Positions 22,901 to 33,699 of a stretch of DNA of 64,000 nt are shown here, one piece after another (within the stretch, counting starts at the first letter, position 1; each line of letters begins with the position of its first letter). The notes beneath the pieces are model-generated. The model worked only from the letters and a program-made list of their open reading frames with translations, searched no databases and was not told the DNA's origin. Origin of the DNA: Tetragonia tetragonoides. Lineage: Eukaryota; Streptophyta; Magnoliopsida; Caryophyllales; Aizoaceae. Made by a program: the position numbers and the translations under genes. The stretch is from contig CM076146.1 in NCBI GenBank assembly GCA_038025085.1, positions 19,787,001-19,851,000 of the forward strand, in the 5' to 3' direction.

Positions 22901-24355
22901 TATCATTTGGTAATTCAATGGCTTTGGTGCTCTATATTGCAGTTATGTGTGTCTTGAGCACTTGTTTGGATGTGGCTACACGAGACTGTCATGTTCAGGG
23001 AGCTTGTGGTTTTGACTTGGCCTCTAAAAACAAGTTTGAGAATGCAACTTATTGTTTGTCATTCATTATGAACATGGTATGCTATCTTCATATAGTATAG
23101 AGAAAGAGAAATATTATGAATAAATGCATTTAAATAAGTCCCTTTGATGTAGTGGGTTAATGAAATAAGGTCATTCATCATGGACAAGGTATGCTATACT
23201 CTACCACAATGTTGGATCAAGTGGATCTTGAAAGTCACCAGTCATGTGTATTGCTGACCCTGCACCCATTAACAAGTCATGACAAAGTATCCTTTACTGA
23301 CATAGGTGGTACTATTTTTGTTGTTATTTCTCCAATTCAAATTATCTGTTGCTTATTGAATTCAGCTGCAAGTGCTTTGAGTTCTTTTACTATTAAAATT
23401 ATTAAGAAAGTATGGTATAAGCTGGAATCACCTCTAGAGTCCTAATCTTCCAAAGTAAAGTTTGCACTTTGTTCTAAAAAGTTGTTTGCTTTCTTTCGTT
23501 CTATTGCTCATGAACAGTTTCAGTAGACAAAATTTTAATCTTTGTTACTCTTTTTTTGCCTTTAGCTTTTTTACTTGATGGAAAGAAATGGCACATGTAC
23601 TTGTAATAAGTAATTTGCTATGTAGGTGGTCAGTTTTTTTTGTTTTTCCTTGTCATGTAGGTGGTCAGTTACTTGAGCAACACAATGTGGAGATCGTGTT
23701 CTTATAGCAAGAAGAGTCCTTACATGCACAATGAATTTTGGAAGATAGAAAGATGGCAAAGCGAAGCTTTAGTGAATTCTTATAAGTTTTAATTAGGTCA
23801 ATTTATGTTGCACCAAACAAAACTAGGTCAAATTATGTAACTTTTTTTGGACGTTGATTGATGATTTATTGTACTTATTTTGTATACTATATCAATGAAA
23901 ATAAAGCACAAGTTCATATATGAACTCATTGCAGCAGGGAGGTGAAATTACACGTATACACATTGTTTTTTTTTTTCTTTTTTATTGTCAATTATTTGTT
24001 GCAACGACAATAGTTATTGCTGTATACTGGGAAAAAGATAATCTGACACATCTTTTGCGACGACATTTGTCGTTAAAGTTAATGTATATCTTTTGCAACG
24101 ACTAATTTCGTTGCAATAAATGCTCATCTAGCATATACAAACGCGTAGGTATCGCAACGACAATTATATGGCAACAACATAAGTCGCTGCTAAAAATAAA
24201 TTTATTGCAACGACGATAGTCGTTGTGTCATTCTTTTGTAATGCCATGACGCGTAATGACTCTGCAACGATAAAAGTCGTTGCAATAAATATTTTTCGCA
24301 ACGACATGCTCTTTTTCGCAACGACTTTTTTCGTTGCCAAAAACAGGTTTTCTTG
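19911..24355. mobile_element. CACTA-1, non-autonomous En/Spm-type transposon
   Basis: The left end is CACTACAAGAAAATCC at 19911. The right end, read inward, is CAAGAAAACCTGTTTTTGGC, the same terminal repeat but lacking its first five bases (CACTA). Dense subterminal repeats of GCAACGAC/GTCGTTGC occur in both orientations at 19930-20240 and 24000-24340. No transposase frame is present in the 4.4 kb. It interrupts the DUF7745-like ORF, whose uninterrupted form is seen at 39100-39200. Confidence 0.9.
20506..23097 (+). other. Possible captured host-gene exons inside CACTA-1
   Basis: Short open blocks are bounded by plausible splice sites. 20506 onward reads MANRDTVNLATCVICSFDII, preceded by a CT-rich leader and CATATAAAG. 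About 20855-20984 includes RIEEIKVNEGFSLIKTT and ends GAG|GTAACA. 22797-22848 reads LITSSGVVGTLPLNHHF and ends TTTG|GTAAGT. About 22941-23091 includes ATRDCHVQGACGFDLAS. CACTA elements often carry gene fragments. I do not recognise the parent gene, and the blocks may not all belong together. Confidence 0.3.
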
Positions 24356-24900
24356 CTGAATGGGATGCCTTTTTCCATGCTGGACCTGTTATTCGTTGGC
24401 ATGTATCTTGGTGGGGTTTAACCTCTTTAGTTGCTTGCTGTAAATTTGTTCCTCATACTACAATAGCATGTCTGTACAGGAGTACATGTTTCTTTCCCTC
24501 TAGGGTCATGAGGCAGTATGGGTGAAAGCAGGTTATCCCTCGTCAGGAGACTACGAAACAACCTATCCTTGCTTTGACAACTGAATTTGCTAAGAACTGG
24601 AGCACATACTAGCGCGGCAGGGATCGTTGGACAGTACCCCAAGCTATTGCTCCCACTCAAGTTTCTGAGACCTACTTAACTTGGCTTTCTTGTAGGAGAA
24701 GCGAGGCGAGCCCTTCGTCATGAAGAGTGGAACCAGCTAGTACCTAGGTATGACTCAAGAATAGAAAGCAAGAACAGGAAGGAAGGACCTTATGAGGAAG
24801 GCTATCATGTAATGAAAAGAGGCCAACCCCCAGCTCAACGAAGCGATCATAGGTCCTCCTCAAGCCAAGGTCCTTCAAAGAAGAACTATTAAACGAAGCC
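24356..24900 (+). pseudogene. Antisense DUF7745-like ORF of element B, 3' part
   Basis: Resumes after CACTA-1 with WDAFFHAGPVIRWHVSWWGL and CFFPSRVMRQYG, matching 39170-39350 in element C and the second exon in element A. It contains TGA near 24522 and further frame breaks. The tail (about 24720-24890) matches the Lys/Ser-rich C-terminus of the C copy. No intron is visible. Confidence 0.65.
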
Positions 24901-25120
24901 TTTAAAGGGAAGAAGGATTAAAGTAATTTTCTTTAGAAAGCAAATCTAGTTTTAAAAATATGTAGTAAGAATGTTTTTAGCTTAAACCCTCGCAGTTGCA
25001 CTTTTTTTTTAACCTTAGGAATTTTCAATCTATGCAATGTAAGCTTATTCGTTTAGTTTGAATAAAGATTGTCCTTTTTTGGATGAGTTGATTGGAATTT
25101 TGGATTGATTTTGGTCGGGC
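24901..25120. other. Spacer between antisense ORF and integrase of element B
   Basis: AT-rich, homologous to 39770-39950 of element C. A deletion of about 250 bp at the end of this spacer, relative to C, has removed the integrase C-terminus. Confidence 0.55.
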
Positions 25121-26273
25121 CCCTTAAAACGTAATTCTTTCAAAACTAAGTCCCCTTCTTTCAGATTTCGAGGTCGAACCTTTTTGTTGAACGCTCATGC
25201 CATGCGTTGTTGTTACATGTGTGAGTGGTCTAGAGCCCGTAGGCGCCTTTCTTCCATGAACATGAGTTCATCATAACGGGCTTGCATCCATTGTGTTTCT
25301 AAAAGTTCACCTTCTAAGGCTATGCGCATGGAGGGTAGTTGGACATCTATGGGTAGTATAACTTCCATCCCGTAGACCAGGGAATAACATGTAGCTACTA
25401 TGCATGATCTTATGGATGTTCTATACCTCCAAAGGGCAAATGGGAGTTTTACAGGCCAATCTTTGTGGTTTTCTATCATTTTTTCGATGATAGTTTTGAG
25501 ATTTTTGTTGGTGGCTTCTACTGCGCCCTTTGTTTGGGGTCGGTAAGGGGATGATTTGTGGTGCTGAATTTTGTAGTTCTTTAGTAGGGTGGTTGTTTCG
25601 ACTTTGAAGTGGGATCCATGGTCGCTAATAATTTCATTTGGAATGCCGTATCGGCAGATGATGTTGTTCCTTATGAATTTGGACACCTGTTTGGACCAGG
25701 ATATATTCATGTCCTCTAGAACCCTTGGGGGTGATCTTACCAATGATATCTATTCCCCATGCAGAAAATGACCAAGTGGATGTGAAGTTATGAAGCATTG
25801 AAGGTGGCATATGCGTTAACTTGGCATATATCTGAATTTTCCTGCATTTCTTGACATAGTCGTAACTGCCTCTTTCCATGGTGGTCCAATAGTATCCTAG
25901 TCGTAGGATCTTTCTAGAGAGCATTGGACCATTCATGTGTGGTCCGCACACCCCATTGTGTACCTCATCCATGATCTCTGCAGCTTCTTCGGCGTTTACA
26001 CATCTGAGGTTGACTCCATTGTGAGACTTTTTGTATAGGACTCCCTTGTATTCTATGTATTGTGCCGCTAAGAGACGGATGACCCGTTGAGCTCTTGTTG
26101 TTGCGTCCGGAGGGTATGTGCCCTTGGTGATGTAGTTGAAGACATCTTGGTACCAGGGATTTTCTTCAATCGGAGCTAGGATTAGACACATGTCGAGGTT
26201 GTTGTAGAAAGCGGGCTCACTTCTTCTTTGTATGTGGAGTGGCATCATTGAGGGAGTTCAGCTGCTCAATTTC
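25121..26273 (-). pseudogene. Integrase of element B, directly upstream RT/RNase H absent
   Basis: The retained pol starts after the sequence ACAG|GAAATTGAGCAG at c(26273), then MMPLHIQRRSEPAFYNNLD, which aligns with the post-RNase H linker of element A (RMMPICVQRRFEP). It continues with HNGVCGPHMNGPMLSRK and CRKIQIYAKLTHMPPS (zinc domain, second Cys pair degraded), GIDIIGKITPKG (Asp), IISDHGSHFK (Asp) and TKGAVEATNKNLKTIIEKM (Glu). About 75 bp are missing between the first and second core blocks, and the C-terminal region is truncated at 25121. No RT or RNase H lies upstream: only about 280 bp separate this from the zinc-knuckle module. Confidence 0.8.
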
Positions 26274-26555
26274 CTGTTTTACAAAAGGAATATTTTGCAT
26301 TCTTGCTTTGCGAAGTTTACTTACATTGCTTAAGTTGATTAGTTAATGATTTGTGCAACTTTGAGTTCATCGGGTTTATCAATAGCTGAACAAAGGAAAA
26401 AATGAGCAAGAGGAATTTTTATTGATTTGCAAGAAATAAGCACACATGACTTTAGAGAAAAGGGTCTCTAATTCCCGTCAACAAAAGAAACTAGACTTTG
26501 AAAGTAGTAAAAAGGGGACTCTGACTCGACTCCTCTAGCTCTTGTTTGTAGCCAA
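26274..26555 (-). other. Short noncoding junction replacing RT/RNase H in element B
   Basis: About 280 bp, homologous over most of its length to 41325-41663 in element C (shared CTTTAGAGAARAGGGTCTCTA and GAGCAAGAGGA blocks). Element A has about 2 kb of RT and RNase H at this place. The shared junction implies one ancestral deletion. Confidence 0.7.
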
Positions 26556-27299
26556 CTAGTTCCAGGCTCCATCGTCGACATCATCATCCCTTAGTGGTGG
26601 GGGAGCTTCTCCCCTGTCAATGACTTCTTGGATGTCGTCCTTTCGGCGAACACAATCATCTGTATGGTGTCTGAAGATTCGGTGATATTTGCAATAAGGA
26701 CGATTCTCCTCCTGTGTAGCCTTGGAATCTTCTCGAGGGATGCAAGGTTGAATGTCACCTCTCCATACCAAGGCGTTCATGCCAGCTTCTATTGATGCAA
26801 AGAGATGGGTGTACCGTTCTTGGCTATGATGACACCAACTAACTGTCCAAGTATATGGCAACCACATTGTCCCTTGGTCGATGAAGCGCAAGACTAGCCC
26901 CTTAAAGCGCTTGCACTGATTGATGTGATGCCCTTCGGCTGCGCAGTAAGTGCAACTTAGGAATGGATTTCCGTCCTTCGTGAGAAGCCTTTACGTGGGA
27001 GTTCTTGGGCGGACGTATCCATACTTAGACATCTTGTGGTAAAGGATACCTTGGCGCCACCAAGTTTCTTCTCTAGCCAATATGATTGTGTTCCTGCGCT
27101 TGGAGGTGCGTTCCTCTAGGATATTAACCTTTTCCTTTATTTCCTGAATTCTTTAATTATGCAGTCCATACTTTTTTGTATCTCATCTTTGTTGTCTTCT
27201 ATCTCGCCTTTTTCCAGATTTGACTCCCCTTCGTAAGATTTTTGCGAGATCAAGGCAACTTCCTCCTCGTAAATGAGGTGAGAGTAATCTTTAGGATCT
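26556..27299 (-). pseudogene. Zinc-knuckle module of element B between gag and integrase
   Basis: Two putative zinc-binding motifs: CTYCAAEGHHINQCKRFK (C-x2-C-x4-H-x4-C, about c(26905..26955)) and YCKYHRIFRHHTDDC (C-x2-H-x5-H-x4-C, about c(26650..26695)). Between them is MNALVWRGDIQPCIP. It ends DDGAWN at the TAG c(26556..26558). An acidic stretch (27137-27299) lies upstream. The protease seen in element C is missing here. Element C has the same module at 41664-42200. The role is unknown; RNA binding would fit the motifs. Confidence 0.65.
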
Positions 27300-27975
27300 T
27301 CAGTAGTGATATGGGTTGATGGCACCCAAGAGGTCATCACTACTTTCAGTCTCTTCATTTTTAGGCAATGGTAGAGTGCCATTGTCTATTTTGTCTTGGA
27401 TGGCATGTTTGAGAGCCCAGCAATTGTTTGTGTTATGCCCTTTGCCTTGGTGATATTTGCAGTATTGGTTGGCATTCCAACTGCGACTCTTAACTTCAGG
27501 CTCTAGAGTGGGGCCTAGAGGTTGCACCAGCCTCTCAAAAGTTGTACTGAGAGTTATTCTTAATAGGGCAAATTCCCTTCTTGGCTTGTTTCGGGGGCGT
27601 GAGACCCTCTTTTGGCCAAACATTAGAGGAGGATTCACCACTCTTGCGTTTCTTTTCTGGCTCTTGGAGAGCTGGATTAGGCTTTCCCTGAGATATGGAT
27701 TTTCTATTTTCGGATGAGGGGACAAACATTGGTGTATTCCATAATTGCCTCAACCTGATGTTGGTAATGTCAGCTTCCAACCTGTCAACCCAGGCTGTCA
27801 TCTCGACGAGGTACTCTTGAACTGTTCTGATCATGGTATAGTTGAAGTGAATTGTATTGATGTCTTGTTGAAAGTCAAGTTGAACCTCTTTCAATGTATC
27901 TTCCTTGTTTGGACCCCCTATCCTAAATAGGAAGCACGGAGCACTTAGTAACAAGAAAAACCATGAGACTCTCAC
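27300..27975 (-). pseudogene. Gag of element B, frameshifted
   Basis: Upper frame about c(27535..27975); the lower frame c(27300..27725) has FALLRITLSTTFERLVQPLG and the knuckle YCKYHQGKGHNTNNC, matching element C (YCKYHQGKGHDTDKC). The gag core block with FPQTLD is absent, so the centre is deleted. The first in-frame Met opens a hydrophobic stretch (FFLLLSAPCFLFRIGG) also present in C, which may be read-through of the leader rather than protein. Confidence 0.7.
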
Positions 27976-28959
27976 CTAAGAAAAATAACGACCCACATAT
28001 AGAGAAACACGTTGTCCTAAACAACATCCTTAAGCCTAAATGCCCAAATATTTCCCCTAATATCAAAGGAAAATAAAGTCGATGAATGAAAATAAGAAAA
28101 ATAGAAAAAGACGGACTGTCCTATTTTATTTTTTTTCTAGACTCAAAGAAAATGGAAAAAGGGATAAAATAAAAAAAAAAAATTCCGCCTTTGCTTTTTT
28201 TTTTTTTTTTCCGAAAAAAAAATTCGGCATCTTTTTTTACGCCAATTTTTTTTTTTTTTTTTTTACATTTCTTTTTTTTTGGGCCGAATTTGAATTACAT
28301 CAAAAAAAAAAAAAAAAAAGAAAATGGGAAAGGGGAAATTGGAGGGACTAACTCTTTTTTTTTTTTTGCTAAAAGGTCCCAGAAAATTGTTCATGACTTC
28401 TACAGAATATATCATTGGGGAAACGAGTGTTCATTGAATAGACTTCTCGAACCATATTTGGGCAATAGGAACTACCTAAAAATAAAAGAAAAAGACTGGT
28501 GGCACGTAAGTACATGTTGGCACATAGTCACGACATTCATGCATTTAGGCAAGCATTACAACGACGCATTTACAGGCAAACATGTGATCAGACGGGCATT
28601 ACAACGACACATGCACAACAAGCAAGCAAATGTACGAATGTGGATTTGGAGGCTTTTTGGCTCTTGTGAGGTCACCACGACAAATTACAATTTCCGTCTG
28701 GCGGATGGTCGACACATCAATTGTAAATCTTTTTCATCAACAAGAGTCGATGAGTCATGGGTGAGGAAGCACCGATTTGCATGATAGGACAAATTTATAT
28801 TCCTTTAGATATACAGGTTGTCTACGAGTTACGGCCCAAGCTTCCTCGACGGTCGATAATGGTAAAATGGCTGTGCAAAGGCACATGCAAATGATGCAAT
28901 ATGGAACATGTTATTAAACAATTAAGCAAACTTGACTTTCGAGCATCACCCTCTTAAAT
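27976..28959 (-). other. Leader of element B with A/T homopolymer runs
   Basis: Homologous to 44330-45290 of element C (shared CAAGCATTACAACGAC, GGCAAACATGTGATCAGACG). It contains several A and T runs of 10-18 bases between 28160 and 28370. No supported coding frame. Confidence 0.65.
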
Positions 28960-28979
28960 AAATCCCAGTGAAGTCGCCA
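28960..28979 (-). other. Primer-binding site of element B
   Basis: On the minus strand TGGCGACTTCACTGGGATTT follows the LTR end TTATA by one base. It is almost the same as element A's PBS at 4571-4590. Confidence 0.8.
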
Positions 28980-28980
28980 C

Positions 28981-29391
28981 TATAAGGACCCGGGATTTCT
29001 ATCGCCCACGAAGTGCATCCTTATTGAAAATTTGTAAGCTGGGGGTTCAGATAAGTTCACGGAACCATCGAGTTAGAAAAGCTTTTGTGAAGACTTGAAT
29101 TGAATAAAAACCATGAAAGAGGTCACAAATCTGCTATCAGCGTTTTATCGAAGGGACAAACCGAAGGGACAACCCAATAGCACGATAAGTGTGATCATGT
29201 TTTTAGAAAGACTCCCACTCATATAGAACTTATGAGTACCCAAGAATAAAAGGTTCGGGGCGGAAGGTACGAGGTGGGAAGGTCTTAGGCACCCAACTCG
29301 CTCGTTTTATGACGGCCTCTACTAACTGAAGTTTGCGTAATAATTTAAGGACATGATTCCCACACAAACCTGATTAACAACCTAGACTTAG
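28981..29391 (-). repeat. 3' portion of the 5' LTR of element B
   Basis: Matches 32452-32853 of element C's LTR (shared CGAGTTAGAAAAGC, AAGGGACAAACCGAAGGGAC, ACGAGGTGGGAAGGT). It stops abruptly after AACCTAGACTTA, where element X begins. The remainder of this LTR should lie on the far side of X, outside the window. Confidence 0.8.
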
Positions 29392-31568
29392 TGTGATACC
29401 ACAATATTTTCTATAATTATTTTATTGATTTATAAATGATTTATAAATAGTTTTGGAGATTAAATCGTAATTATATTCAAGGATTCGATTTATTTAATTA
29501 AACCCATAATAATATTAATTTTTTTATGGGATTTTCATACATTGTATTTATTGATTTTGGGGAGTTTAATTAAAATATTTTATATATCAATAAGAATTAT
29601 TCATATTGTTTTAATTAGTTTTAATTAGCTATTTAAATCAGAAAATTAGTAAATAAATTCCTTAACCTATTAGTATTTGACTTGGGTTGACTGAGAGCCT
29701 ATATAAAGAAAAAGAGGAGGCAAGTAATAAGTTTTCACAACTGAGCAAACCCTAACTCACTTTCTCTCTCCTCCTCTCTCACCTGACAGTTCTCTCTCCC
29801 TCTCTCTCTCTCCACCGATTCTCTCCTCTCCCTTTCACTCTCACTGGCATCCTCTCTCTCTCTCTCTCTCTTCTCCCTGCCATCACCGGCCACCAGCGAG
29901 CCCACCCCACCAGTGGTAAGTCTCGCCATTCTCTCTCTCTTTCTCTCCCCCTCGCAAACCCCTCTCTCTCTCGCCCCTTGTTTTGGGCGCCTGACCGCCG
30001 GACCACCACCGGACCACCAGGACGACGCCTGGGTGGTGACCGGCGGGTGGTCGGCTCCGACCCTCTACCCCTGCTCTCTCTTCTTTCTCTTTCTCTCTAA
30101 ATTTGCAACTCTCTCTCTCCTCACTGCCGGTGCTCTAGCGACCACCACCACCGGCCATGGTGGTCGGTGGGCTGTGGTGATGGTGATGGGTCGGGTCATG
30201 AACTCCATGCATGGGTACCCATGACCTAGACTTAGTTTTGAAGTTAGGGTTCCGTTTTTGTATTTTTAGTAATTATTATTCGATTTTTAGTAATTTTTGA
30301 TTTAACGTTTTTTTTTTCTGCACTCATTCGGAATCGGATTTCGGATTTTCAAAAACCTAGATTGCTTAAAATAAATCAAGGAAGTTAATAAAATTATAAT
30401 ATTAATATTTCATAATCGTTTACATTTTCGTATTGATTTAATACGGAGTCGGTAATTTTTTTTAATTAGGACCTAACGAGCAAGCGTGATAATCTTCGGT
30501 TTTTGGAGCGTACTTTCTGTTTGCAAGTATTTGTAGTTGTAAGTGCTCATACCTACCTTCTTCCAAAGCCCTATCAAAACTATTTTGATGTGTTATGTGC
30601 TAATTGGGAATTTTTTGTGAATTTAATATGCGAAGCATGATTAAATTATATCGTGGTTATTATGAAGTTATTAAGCATGATTCACTGCTGTAAATATCTT
30701 TTATAATGAGAATGTCAATATTATCATGTTTTGAGAATTAATTAGTTCATATGATGATTATTGGACAATTGTTGAATGGTGAATTATTAGTATTATTATG
30801 CTACTTAGTACTTGATAATTGGTGGGTATTATTGAGTGCTAGTGAGCACCTATATATTATCGTTGAATGTCTTGGATGATTTGTGAATTTTTGGATATCA
30901 TATTACCCTGCCGAAGTGCTGCCGAAATTGTGTTAGACATTGATTGTCATCATTATTGAATTATCGTCGTTATTGAATTAAAGCATGTTTAATTCTCATC
31001 GTATTGAATTATCATTATCGTCGTTATTTATTATTCATTGTCAAGAGCATGAAATGAATTAGTAAGTCGTGGTCTCGTAGTACCACTAAGTTTTGCGAAA
31101 TGTTTTTACTGGGTACGGATGACGTTTATTCAGTTTATCTAATTTTTGTTTCTATTTTGTTTCTTTTCTTCTTCTGTATTTTGTTTCCGTCACAGAAACC
31201 AAAGTGCAGGTTTAGTTGAATGATGACGTACAGCTTGGAAATTAGAGTTGGCGTCAGTTTTTAGAACTCTTTCTGTTCAGTTTAGATCGTTGGGATTTTA
31301 TTGCTTTTAGCCCTTGAAGGCAAGTTGTAATAAATTGGTTTAATGGTTTTAGCTCACTATATAGACAACTCTGATATTAAATGTTTTAGATTGTTTAGTT
31401 CCTTAGTAAGCTCCTTTGATGCCTAGACTTTCTTTCTGCTTAGCATTTACTCCTTAATGATAAATGTTGCAGTAGCACCCTCGGGTTTGTGACGGTTCAG
31501 TGGTGTCGAGTCGTGCACAACGACGTCGATAGCTCCTGGGAAATCGTTGTAAATTCAGGGGAGTTACA
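29392..31568 (+). repeat. 5' LTR of element X
   Basis: About 2.18 kb from TGTGATACCACAATATTTTC (start at 29392 or 29394) to GGAGTTACA at 31568, two bases before the PBS. The TATA box CTATATAAAG is at about 29698-29707. A CT-rich region at 29755-30130 would form the transcribed leader; open frames there are low-complexity artefacts. The left boundary rests on the break in element B's LTR and the right one on the PBS. The 3' LTR is not in the window. Confidence 0.7.
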
Positions 31569-31570
31569 TA

Positions 31571-31583
31571 AGGTATTAGAGCC
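31571..31583 (+). other. Primer-binding site of element X (tRNA-iMet type)
   Basis: AGGTATTAGAGCC, a two-mismatch version of the common plant initiator-Met site TGGTATCAGAGCC, placed two bases after the LTR end. Confidence 0.65.
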
Positions 31584-31759
31584 CTAGGTTTAAAAGGTTG
31601 CTTAGGATAAATTACTGAATTAATAAAGATTAGTTTCAGTTTGGGGAAAATAAAATGTAATTAAAGCCGTTGAGCGTAGTAGTCCTAGAAGATAGGAATT
31701 AATTTAAATCACTTTGCTTGTGATTTATAAGTTCTTATTGTTTGATTGTCTACCTGTAG
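31584..31759 (+). other. Leader of element X
   Basis: About 175 bp of AT-rich sequence between the PBS and the first long frame. No features seen. Confidence 0.5.
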
Positions 31760-32451
31760 ATGGTAAGGACAAGAGTAACTATGAGGAAGTCGCCTGCACA
31801 TCAAAGGGCACGAGCCCTAGCACACCGTGCACAACCCGTGGAGTACGTAGCTTCATCGAATAGCGAGTCGACGGAAAACGATGCGAACATGCACCATGAA
31901 GCCGCGCCAGGCCGAGCCGCGCACGAAAACGTCGCACGACATGGGGCAGCACGCGCCGTGCAAGTTGCGCCTGCCGCGCCCCTACCTGGTGTACACGCCG
32001 CACGTGTAGATGATGAAGATGAAGATCCCTCCGAGTCCGAGCCGAAATATACCCCAGCTGACGAGCATGATGATATGCCGGATTTGGAAGATATTGGTGT
32101 CGAGAGCGACAAACACATTGCACCTACTGCTGCACCTACTGTTGCACCTACTCCTGCTGCAAATTGGTCTCCTCCTGTGGAGCCATTCTTTGCTACTGAC
32201 GCTGAGCTTGAGGATATTCGTATCTACATACGACGTGCTTATACTACGATCGAGCGTTATCAGTACGAGAATCATACGATTCTATGTGAAGGCTTATGTG
32301 TGGATTTACTACTAGCTGGTCTGCCTAACATCCATCCTAGGATGGGACTCAAGGAGAAGTACGACGACGTGGTCTCCAAGAGTGGTCATCTGCACGAGCA
32401 GAAATATGGTGAAGGGACGCGATGGTCTCTTTGCTTTAGGGGTGTCGCAGC
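31760..32451 (+). pseudogene. Unrecognised extra ORF of element X, part 1
   Basis: Starts MVRTRVTMRKSPAHQRARAL. The N-terminal 100 residues are Arg/Ala-rich with an acidic patch (DDEDEDPSESEPKY), then a Pro/Ala/Thr linker, then a helical-looking region (DIRIYIRRAYTTIERYQYEN). It is cut after FRGVAA by element C, whose target duplication GCAGC lies at 32447-32451, and resumes at 46140 in the same frame. It precedes a separate gag at 47090. I recognise no domain. It could be a divergent gag-like or additional ORF. Confidence 0.55.
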
Positions 32452-33685
32452 TGTAAGGACCCGCGTCCAATCCAACGTCATTGGTTTCCACGGAGTGCGT
32501 CGAGTTAGAAAAGCTTTTGTAAAGACTTGAATTGAATAAAAACCATGAAAGAGGTCACAAATCTGCTATCTATCGGCATTTTATCGAAGGGACAAACCGA
32601 AGGGACAATCCGAAGGGACAACCCAATAGCGCGATAAGTGAACTGGTCATGTTTTTAGAAAGACTCCCGCTCATATAGAACATATGAGTACCCAAGAATA
32701 AAGGGTTCGGGGGCGAAGGTACGAGGTGGGAAGGTGATAGGCACCCAACTCGCCCGTATTATGACGGCCTCTACTAACACAAGTTTGCTTAATAATTTAA
32801 AGACATGATTCCCACACAGCCGGATTAACAACCTAGACTTAGACTATTAATTGGTTCATCACAAGCATCACAACATTTATTAATGACCCTTAATTAGACA
32901 TGCATTCGATTGGCAAGTTGAGCAGCACAACGACCATACAAACAATATTTAGGAAGCGATAAAAACGTTATTCTAGCATGATATCTACATTATGACTATT
33001 GTAAAAATAAACAATTAGGCAATTAATTTAATTTGAGCCCTCAGGAGTTAGTACCTGAACTGTAGGCTATATTTGACAAAAATAGTCTAGGCAAGATCTC
33101 AAGTTTTGAAGAAAGAGGGAGAAGCTCAGAGTCAATACTACTGAGAATAGAGGTTGTCAACTGTAGACTGTGTGTTTTGAACTGAGGGTGGAGTGTTGTA
33201 TTTATAGGCGTAGGAAGTAGGGATGGACGAGTGAATGGAGTCGAAAAATTGAATTTGGGCTGAAAAAAGAGTCGGGCCAGAAGCCACGTCAAGCGACGCT
33301 ACCGGCCCTGGTCAGGGCTGCTGACGGCTGTCAACTGCCAGCTGGATGACGTCATAATGATGACATCCAGTCTATTTTTATTTTCAGGAGGAATATTAGT
33401 GTTTTGAAAAATATGAAAAGACTGTTTTACCCCTGGACGGAAAAAGACGGTTCTACCCATAGATCGCAACTTGGCGACCGGGAGTCGGAAATGGGCATGA
33501 GAGGTGTATTTGGAAAGCTCTTGAACGGGGCTTTTGAATGGGGTTGAATTAAAGGAGTGTTTGGAGGAAAACCTGAGACCTTATCCTAACTATTAAAGCA
33601 AAAATAGAGTTCAAGTTTATAAATTACTCCTTTCATCATCGAGCTTTTGCGTAGAAATCTGAAGGCGCTTTTTTTTGCATCTACA
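32452..33685 (-). repeat. 3' LTR of element C
   Basis: 1234 bp, minus-strand ends TGTAGATGC and GGGTCCTTACA. The TATA box TATAAATA is at c(33199..33206). A short GC cluster (GGCCCTGG, GCTGCTGACGGC) lies at 33285-33330. A perfect bZIP-type palindrome TGACGTCA lies at 33347-33354. The LTR is complete, unlike the 5' copy. Confidence 0.9.
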
Positions 33686-33699
33686 GAAGCCCCCAATTT
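33686..33699 (-). other. Polypurine tract of element C
   Basis: AAATTGGGGGCTTC on the minus strand, directly before the 3' LTR start TGTAGATG. Confidence 0.8.

Noticed and set aside
27900..27975. Hydrophobic N-terminus (FFLLLSAPCFLFRIGG) of gag in B and C as a signal peptide
   Set aside because: It lies upstream of the usual gag start; in C the better start is at 44050. Gag proteins are not secreted. Shared sequence is explained by homologous leaders.
28082..28784. Phe/Lys-rich frames in the leader of B
   Set aside because: They translate A and T homopolymer runs and are not conserved with the C leader.
29735..30224. Frames in the LTR of X (Arg/Glu-rich or Ser/Leu-rich)
   Set aside because: They translate CT/GA-rich low-complexity sequence in the likely untranslated leader of the LTR transcript.
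31760..32123. Minus-strand frames opposite the extra ORF of X
   Set aside because: They are composition shadows of a GC-rich, Arg/Ala-rich plus-strand frame; the plus frame continues across the element C insertion in phase and theirs do not.
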